A DNA stretch of 10,071 nt from 70-18 sp041691815 (lineage in GTDB: Bacteria; Pseudomonadota; Alphaproteobacteria; Acetobacterales; Acetobacteraceae). A program made the position numbers and the translations under genes. This document shows, one piece after another, positions 6,497-10,071 of this stretch (position 1 is the first letter of the stretch; each line of letters begins with the position of its first letter). Below the pieces are notes generated by a model, which was not told the DNA's origin, ran no database searches, and worked only from the letters and a program-made list of their open reading frames with translations. The DNA lies in the NCBI GenBank assembly GCA_041691815.1, contig JBEPTZ010000148.1, positions 1 to 10,071 on the forward strand, read 5' to 3'.

Positions 6497-7315
6497 CTAC
6501 TTCTTATCGGCGTAGCTCTTCGCCATCCCCTCGCCCGGATCGGCCTGCGGCCCGTACGGCATGATCGGATAGCGCAGCCCGGCCTTGCCCAGCCCGATCA
6601 GCCCAGTCACCGCGCGCGCCAGATCGGCCGGCGGCAGCGCCATCAACATCTCGTCATCCGCCACCCCGCCATAGCGCCGCTCGGCATAGCACGGGATCGA
6701 CAGGCTGACGCTCTGGGTCTTCAGCGCATGCCCCCAGCTATCGGCGCAGGCGCTCTCGCCGGTGATCGAGAAATCGTAGCGCCGATAATTCTTCCACTGC
6801 AGCCCGTTGACGAACAAAATCATCTGCGCTGGATTGGCATAGAACAGGCAGATATCCGGCGGATCGAGCCTGGCGCTGCGCAACGGCGACACCACCAGCC
6901 CGTGATAGCGCCCGGCCGGCACCCGCGGCATCTCCGCCTGGTGTGCGGCGGCAGCTTCACGGTTCTGAAACCAGACTCCCTCGAACTTGCGTCCGGAGAG
7001 ATACAGCTCGGAAGGCTCGTTGAGGCCGATGATGCCGCCGCAATTGGAAAACCCCGGCACGTTCTCGTGGGTGATGCCCATGGTGAAGCCGGCCAGCCGC
7101 GCCTGGGTCACCAGCTGGCAGGTGGTGAACTTGCGCCCCTGCACCGGCCGCCGCAGCCCCGGCACCGCGGCCATCTCGTCCAGGTCCTCGAACAGCTTCA
7201 TGCCGATCGGCAGCGTGCGCAGCCGCAGCAGGTCGGAGAGCTGGGCGCCGAGTTCGGCGATCCGCTTGCCATCCAGCACCGGCGATGCGGTCTCCAGCGT
7301 CGCGGTATCAGGCAT
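6497..7315 (-). CDS. DUF169 family protein
   Basis: A 272-residue, probably cytoplasmic protein resembling the DUF169 (COG2043) family, which has no settled function. Supporting features are LRLRTLPIGMKLF (30-42), the cysteine segment FTTCQLVTQARLAGFTMG (63-80), FSNCGGIIGLNEP (89-101), and the later DPPDICLFYANPAQM (151-165) and SIPCYAERRYG (206-216). It has five cysteines (66, 92, 156, 190, 209), which could bind metal or a cofactor; this is inference only. The start is set at the ATG at 7313-7315, because GAGGAG (7325-7330) stands nine bases before it. A longer reading from TTG at 7348 would put that ribosome site inside the coding region. It converges on the membrane-protein gene with a 20-base gap and is divergent from the enol-lactonase-like gene. 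Confidence 0.88.
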   Translation of the reverse strand: MPDTATLETASPVLDGKRIAELGAQLSDLLRLRTLPIGMKLFEDLDEMAAVPGLRRPVQGRKFTTCQLVTQARLAGFTMGITHENVPGFSNCGGIIGLNEPSELYLSGRKFEGVWFQNREAAAAHQAEMPRVPAGRYHGLVVSPLRSARLDPPDICLFYANPAQMILFVNGLQWKNYRRYDFSITGESACADSWGHALKTQSVSLSIPCYAERRYGGVADDEMLMALPPADLARAVTGLIGLGKAGLRYPIMPYGPQADPGEGMAKSYADKK

Positions 7316-7411
7316 CGTCAGGGGCTCCTCTCGCGATATATTGAGCAATCATGTCCCTCGCGGCGCGATGGTGGAAGGTCTATTATCGTCTATTGGAGTC
7401 GGGAGGGGCGG
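7316..7411. promoter_or_regulatory. Divergent promoter region between the DUF169 and hydrolase genes
   Basis: This 96-base gap is AT-richer than its surroundings. It contains GATATATTGAGCAATCAT (7335-7352) and TATTAT (7381-7386), five of six matches to a plus-strand -10 but with no good -35 at 17 bases. It also holds both ribosome sites: GAGGAG at 7325-7330 (minus) and GGAGG at 7402-7406 (plus). Promoters in both directions are expected from the gene orientation; the exact elements are uncertain. Confidence 0.35.
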
Positions 7412-8251
7412 ATGCCCGCAATCGCGGTAAACGGCACCAGCCTGCATTTCGAGACCGAGGGGCCCGAGGGCGCGCCGGCCGTGGTGCTGTCCAACTCGCT
7501 GTCCACCGATCTCAGGATGTGGCAGCCGCAGATGGCAGCGCTGGCCGCCCGCTACCGGGTGCTGCGCTACGACACCCGTGGCCACGGCCGTTCGCCTGCC
7601 ACCCCCGCGCCGTACCGCATCGAGACCCTGGCCGACGACCTCGCTGGCCTGCTCGACGCGCTGGCGCTCGGCCCGGCGCATGTCGTCGGCCTGTCGCTCG
7701 GCGGCATGACGGCACAGCTGCTGGCGATGCGCCGGCCGGAACTGGTGGCCAGCCTCTGCCTGGTGTCCACCACCTGCCGGCCGCCCTTCGGCACCGCCGA
7801 GGCCTGGGCGGCGCGCGCCGAGGAGGTCCGCCGCACCGGCGACTACCGCGATGTCGAAGCGCCGATGATCGAGCGCTGGCTGACCCGCCGCTTCCGCCGC
7901 GCCGAGCCGGCCGGCACCGCGCTGGTGCGCGAGATGATCCGCAACACCCCGCTCGAGGGCTATGTCGGCTGCTGCACGGCGATCGGCGGGCTGGACGCCT
8001 GCGGCAAGCTGGCCGGCTACCAGGGCCCGGTCTGCGTCATCGCCGGCGAGGAAGACCCCGGCACCACGGTCGAGGACGCCCAGCAGATCGTCGCCGGCAT
8101 CGCCCATGCCGAACTGCACGTGGTGCCGCACGCCCGCCACCTGATGAACTGGGACGCGCGGGAAACCTTCACCCCGCTGCTGCTGAACTGGCTGGCCCGC
8201 GCCGCGCCGCAATACTTCCAGCCGGCGGATTCGATTCCGGTAGTGATGTAA
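7412..8251 (+). CDS. Alpha/beta hydrolase, probable 3-oxoadipate enol-lactonase
   Basis: A 279-residue cytosolic alpha/beta-fold hydrolase. The nucleophile elbow is GLSLGG, with Ser95. The acid is probably D215 (GEEDPGT), and the general base is H243 (HARHLMNW). The oxyanion region SNSLSTDLRMWQPQ (27-40) and YDTRGHGRS (53-61) closely resemble PcaD, which hydrolyses 3-oxoadipate enol-lactone to 3-oxoadipate in the protocatechuate branch of the beta-ketoadipate pathway. The length is slightly above usual PcaD (about 260) because of a C-terminal tail, QYFQPADSIPVVM. No other pca genes are visible nearby, so a different ester or lactone substrate is possible; I leave the symbol blank. The start is ATG 7412, with GGAGG at 7402-7406 five bases before it. 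The frame is open far upstream, but that stretch lies across other genes. It converges on the permease gene. Confidence 0.93.
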   Translation: MPAIAVNGTSLHFETEGPEGAPAVVLSNSLSTDLRMWQPQMAALAARYRVLRYDTRGHGRSPATPAPYRIETLADDLAGLLDALALGPAHVVGLSLGGMTAQLLAMRRPELVASLCLVSTTCRPPFGTAEAWAARAEEVRRTGDYRDVEAPMIERWLTRRFRRAEPAGTALVREMIRNTPLEGYVGCCTAIGGLDACGKLAGYQGPVCVIAGEEDPGTTVEDAQQIVAGIAHAELHVVPHARHLMNWDARETFTPLLLNWLARAAPQYFQPADSIPVVM

Positions 8252-8263
8252 GGAAGCAAGGCA

Positions 8264-8290
8264 GAGTCACCACGGAGACACGAAGACACA
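8264..8290. repeat. GGAGACAC-type intergenic motif
   Basis: The 46-base gap between two converging genes contains CACCACGGAGACACGAAG (8268-8285) followed by ACACA, built from GGAGACAC and GAAGACAC as near-identical 8-base units. From memory, similar CACCACGGAGACACGGAG strings recur in intergenic positions of many unrelated environmental genomes, with no settled function. Only one copy is visible here, so repetition in this genome cannot be tested. No terminator hairpin is present in the gap. Confidence 0.45.
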
Positions 8291-8297
8291 CCAGGCC

Positions 8298-9071
8298 CTA
8301 CAGCCCCATATCCGCCACTCCCTTGGCGATCGCCACCGCCGCCGTCACCAGCAAAGCCGCACCGGCTGCCGGCCGATAAGCGCTGCCGCCGAACCGGCGA
8401 AAGCCGATCGCGCCGATCCAGCCGCCGACCATCATCAACGGCAGCCCGCCCACCGCCAGCGCCACCGACGGCCAACCGAGCAGGCCAGAGAAGAACACCA
8501 TCGGCAGCGCGATCGCCGAGGCAATCGGAAAAAACACCATCAGCGAACTGCGCATCACGGTATGCCGCGGTTCGAAATGCATGAAATACAGAATCGCCGG
8601 CGGCCCGGCCATCGCCGCCACCCCGTTGCACACCCCCGACGCGAAGCCGGCCAGCAGCGACAGCCGGGTGCGATGCCGCGGCAGATGCGCGTCGGTCGCT
8701 CGCCGGGGCCGCCAGGTGGCAATCACCGCCAGCATCACCACCACCCCCAGCACCAGCCGCACCGTCGGCTGCGGCAGGGCGGCCAGCGCCAGCACCCCCA
8801 GCGGCGTGCCGAACAGGCTGCCCGCCACCAGCCCGCCGACCACCCGCCAATCCGCCCGGCGGAACTCCACCACGCAGTCATGCAGCCCGATCGCCGCCTG
8901 GATCAGCAGAATCGCCGGCACCACCGCGCGCGGCGGCAGCATCAACGTCGCCAGCGGCACCGAGGCCAGCGCGAAGCCGAACCCGGTAAAGCCGCGCAGC
9001 AGGGCGGCAACCAGAATGGCCCCTGCCCCGGCCAGCAGCGCCGCGTCGGAAAAAGCGTCGAGTGCGGTCAT
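8298..9071 (-). CDS. Sulfite exporter TauE/SafE family permease
   Basis: A 257-residue inner-membrane protein with about seven or eight hydrophobic segments. It has the family arrangement of two related halves: RGFTGFGFALASVPL (26-40) in the first, and LLAGFASGVCNGVAAMAGPP (139-158) in the second. Length is normal for the family (about 240-270). Members are proposed to move sulfite, sulfonates, sulfoacetate or other small organic anions across the cytoplasmic membrane; the substrate here cannot be read from sequence. The start at 9071 gives a normal N-terminus, but no clear Shine-Dalgarno precedes it. It is divergent from a D-2-hydroxyacid dehydrogenase gene (86-base gap) and convergent with the hydrolase gene. 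A link to either neighbour is possible but unproven. Confidence 0.93.
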   Translation of the reverse strand: MTALDAFSDAALLAGAGAILVAALLRGFTGFGFALASVPLATLMLPPRAVVPAILLIQAAIGLHDCVVEFRRADWRVVGGLVAGSLFGTPLGVLALAALPQPTVRLVLGVVVMLAVIATWRPRRATDAHLPRHRTRLSLLAGFASGVCNGVAAMAGPPAILYFMHFEPRHTVMRSSLMVFFPIASAIALPMVFFSGLLGWPSVALAVGGLPLMMVGGWIGAIGFRRFGGSAYRPAAGAALLVTAAVAIAKGVADMGL

Positions 9072-9157
9072 CGCCCAGGGTGTCCGCTGCGGCGGGGGGT
9101 GGCGTCAACCGGGCAGGCTGTGCGCAGAATGACGGAAAGCGATAAGGAGAAGCCGCA
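9072..9157. other. Divergent intergenic gap between permease and dehydrogenase genes
   Basis: These 86 bases must hold both leaders. The only clear signal is AGGAG at 9145-9149, eight bases before the dehydrogenase ATG. No convincing -35/-10 pair or operator-like palindrome was seen on either strand. Confidence 0.3.
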
Positions 9158-10071
9158 ATGGCGTTCAAACTGGTGATGCTGCCGCCGCAGAATGACATCT
9201 ATCGCGGCTGGGCCGCCCGGCTGGCGGCGGAGCTGCCGCAGGTGCAGGTGGTGGTCGCCGAGGACCACCAGCAGGCGGCAGCGGCGCTGGCCGATGCCGA
9301 CGGCGCGTTCGGCCGGCTGCCGGAAGATCTGCTGGCGGTGGCCACCAGGCTGCGCTGGCTGCAGGCCAACCAGGCCGCCCCGCCGGCCGGCTTCTACTAC
9401 CCCGCGATGGAAGCCCACAAGCTGGTGGCGACCAATTTCCGCGAAATCTTCAACGACCATATCGGCGCCCATATCATGGCGTTCGTGCTGAATTTCGCCC
9501 GCGGCTTCCACTACTACATCCCGCAGCAGACCCGCCGCGAATGGACCAAGCCGCCCGAGGACGAGGGCGTGGTGGCGCTGCCCGGCGCCACGCTGCTGGT
9601 GGTCGGCCTCGGCGGCATCGGCGCCGAGGCGGCGCGGCTGGCGGCGGCGTTCGGCATGGTGGTGCTGGCAACCGACATCAGGCGCACCGTGCCGCCCGAG
9701 GGAGTCGCCGAACTGCACCACCCCGATGCGCTCGACAGCCTGCTGCCGCGCGCCGATTTCGTCGTGCTGACGGTGCCGCACACCCCGGCCACCGAGGGCT
9801 TCTTCAACCGCGCCAAGTTCCAGCGCATGAAACCCAGCGCCTTCTTCATCAATATCGGCCGCGGCATGACCACCAGGCTCGACGACCTGGTGGCAGCGCT
9901 CAGGGCCGGCGAAATCGCCGGCGCCGGCCTCGATGTCTACGAGCAGGAGCCGCTGCCGGCCGAACATCCGCTGTGGACGCTGCCCGGCGTGCTGATGACC
10001 CCGCACATGGCCGGCTACGGCCCGCATCTCAACGAGCGCCGCTACGCCATCCTGCGCGACAACTGCCGCGC
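9158..10071 (+). CDS. D-2-hydroxyacid dehydrogenase (3' end outside window)
   Basis: The frame is open from ATG 9158 to the window edge (304 codons), lacking perhaps the last 10-25 residues of a family usually near 310-335. The strong AGGAG at 9145-9149 fixes the start. The product is an NAD(P)-dependent oxidoreductase interconverting 2-oxo acids and D-2-hydroxy acids. The nucleotide fold shows GLGGIG (150-155), and D173 at the end of the second strand favours NAD. Catalytic Arg is R235 in NIGRG, Glu is E264 in YEQEPLP, and His is H283 in TPHMAG. The catalytic-domain segment NQAAPPAGFYYPAM (71-84) differs from the usual SAGvd-type loop, so substrate is not predictable; phosphoglycerate dehydrogenase is unlikely, since no regulatory domain is visible. 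The gene is divergent from a TauE/SafE permease. Confidence 0.93.
   Translation, partial: MAFKLVMLPPQNDIYRGWAARLAAELPQVQVVVAEDHQQAAAALADADGAFGRLPEDLLAVATRLRWLQANQAAPPAGFYYPAMEAHKLVATNFREIFNDHIGAHIMAFVLNFARGFHYYIPQQTRREWTKPPEDEGVVALPGATLLVVGLGGIGAEAARLAAAFGMVVLATDIRRTVPPEGVAELHHPDALDSLLPRADFVVLTVPHTPATEGFFNRAKFQRMKPSAFFINIGRGMTTRLDDLVAALRAGEIAGAGLDVYEQEPLPAEHPLWTLPGVLMTPHMAGYGPHLNERRYAILRDNCR

Noticed and set aside
7316..7348. TTG start at 7348 for the DUF169 protein
   Set aside because: It would place the GAGGAG ribosome site inside the coding region; the ATG nine bases after it is a better start.
5963..7411. Plus-strand open frame running into the hydrolase gene
   Set aside because: It crosses membrane paralogue B out of frame and the DUF169 gene antisense. 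The hydrolase has its own ribosome site and start at 7412.
9068..10027. Minus-strand 319-codon open frame
   Set aside because: It is antisense to the dehydrogenase, whose cofactor and catalytic residues are all intact; its composition is shadow-like.
1..10071. CRISPR array, tRNA, rRNA or insertion sequence
   Set aside because: No regularly spaced repeats, no tRNA-like cloverleaf, no rRNA-like segment, and no transposase or terminal inverted repeats were seen on reading; only an automated scan could exclude small RNAs.

Overview
The window is GC-rich chromosomal DNA. By eye it is near 70% G+C, and far higher in parts of 540-3160. It resembles an alphaproteobacterium of the Rhodospirillales, most likely Acetobacteraceae-like. 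The pointers are the codon use, a DUF2336 protein (a mostly alphaproteobacterial family), the succinylase-type lysine genes dapD and dapE, and dense overlapping gene pairs. The taxonomic placement is inference.

Layout. Positions 1-450 hold the 3' end of a plus-strand gene of clearly lower G+C (about 45% in the stretch counted). It encodes an unrecognised protein with an RNxxxH motif, and it looks like the edge of acquired DNA. A short convergent gap with palindromes follows. Positions 539-3168 (minus) hold a two-gene unit: a PAS-GAF-GGDEF diguanylate cyclase followed, with a 4-base overlap, by a helical-repeat DUF2336 protein. A divergent promoter region (3169-3308) separates it from a plus-strand unit at 3309-6476. 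That unit is dapD, dapE and two small membrane proteins that appear to be paralogues of each other. The dapD-dapE junction carries an imperfect tandem duplication of the Shine-Dalgarno plus TTG start.

Positions 6497-7315 (minus) encode a DUF169 protein. It is divergent from an alpha/beta hydrolase of 3-oxoadipate enol-lactonase type (7412-8251, plus). That gene converges on a TauE/SafE-family permease (8298-9071, minus), with a GGAGACAC-type intergenic motif between them. The last gene, a D-2-hydroxyacid dehydrogenase starting at 9158, runs off the window.

How the genes fit together. dapD and dapE catalyse the succinyl transfer and desuccinylation steps of meso-diaminopimelate/lysine synthesis; the intervening aminotransferase step (DapC/ArgD) is not encoded here. 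The cyclase/DUF2336 pair is a plausible c-di-GMP signalling module. The hydrolase, permease and dehydrogenase are metabolic genes with no demonstrable shared pathway. No rRNA, tRNA, CRISPR array, insertion sequence or complete mobile element was seen. No gap between genes exceeds 300 bases. The best candidates for something undescribed are the duplicated dapE start region, the paired membrane proteins behind dapE, and the cyclase-DUF2336 coupling. None amounts to a demonstrated new system.
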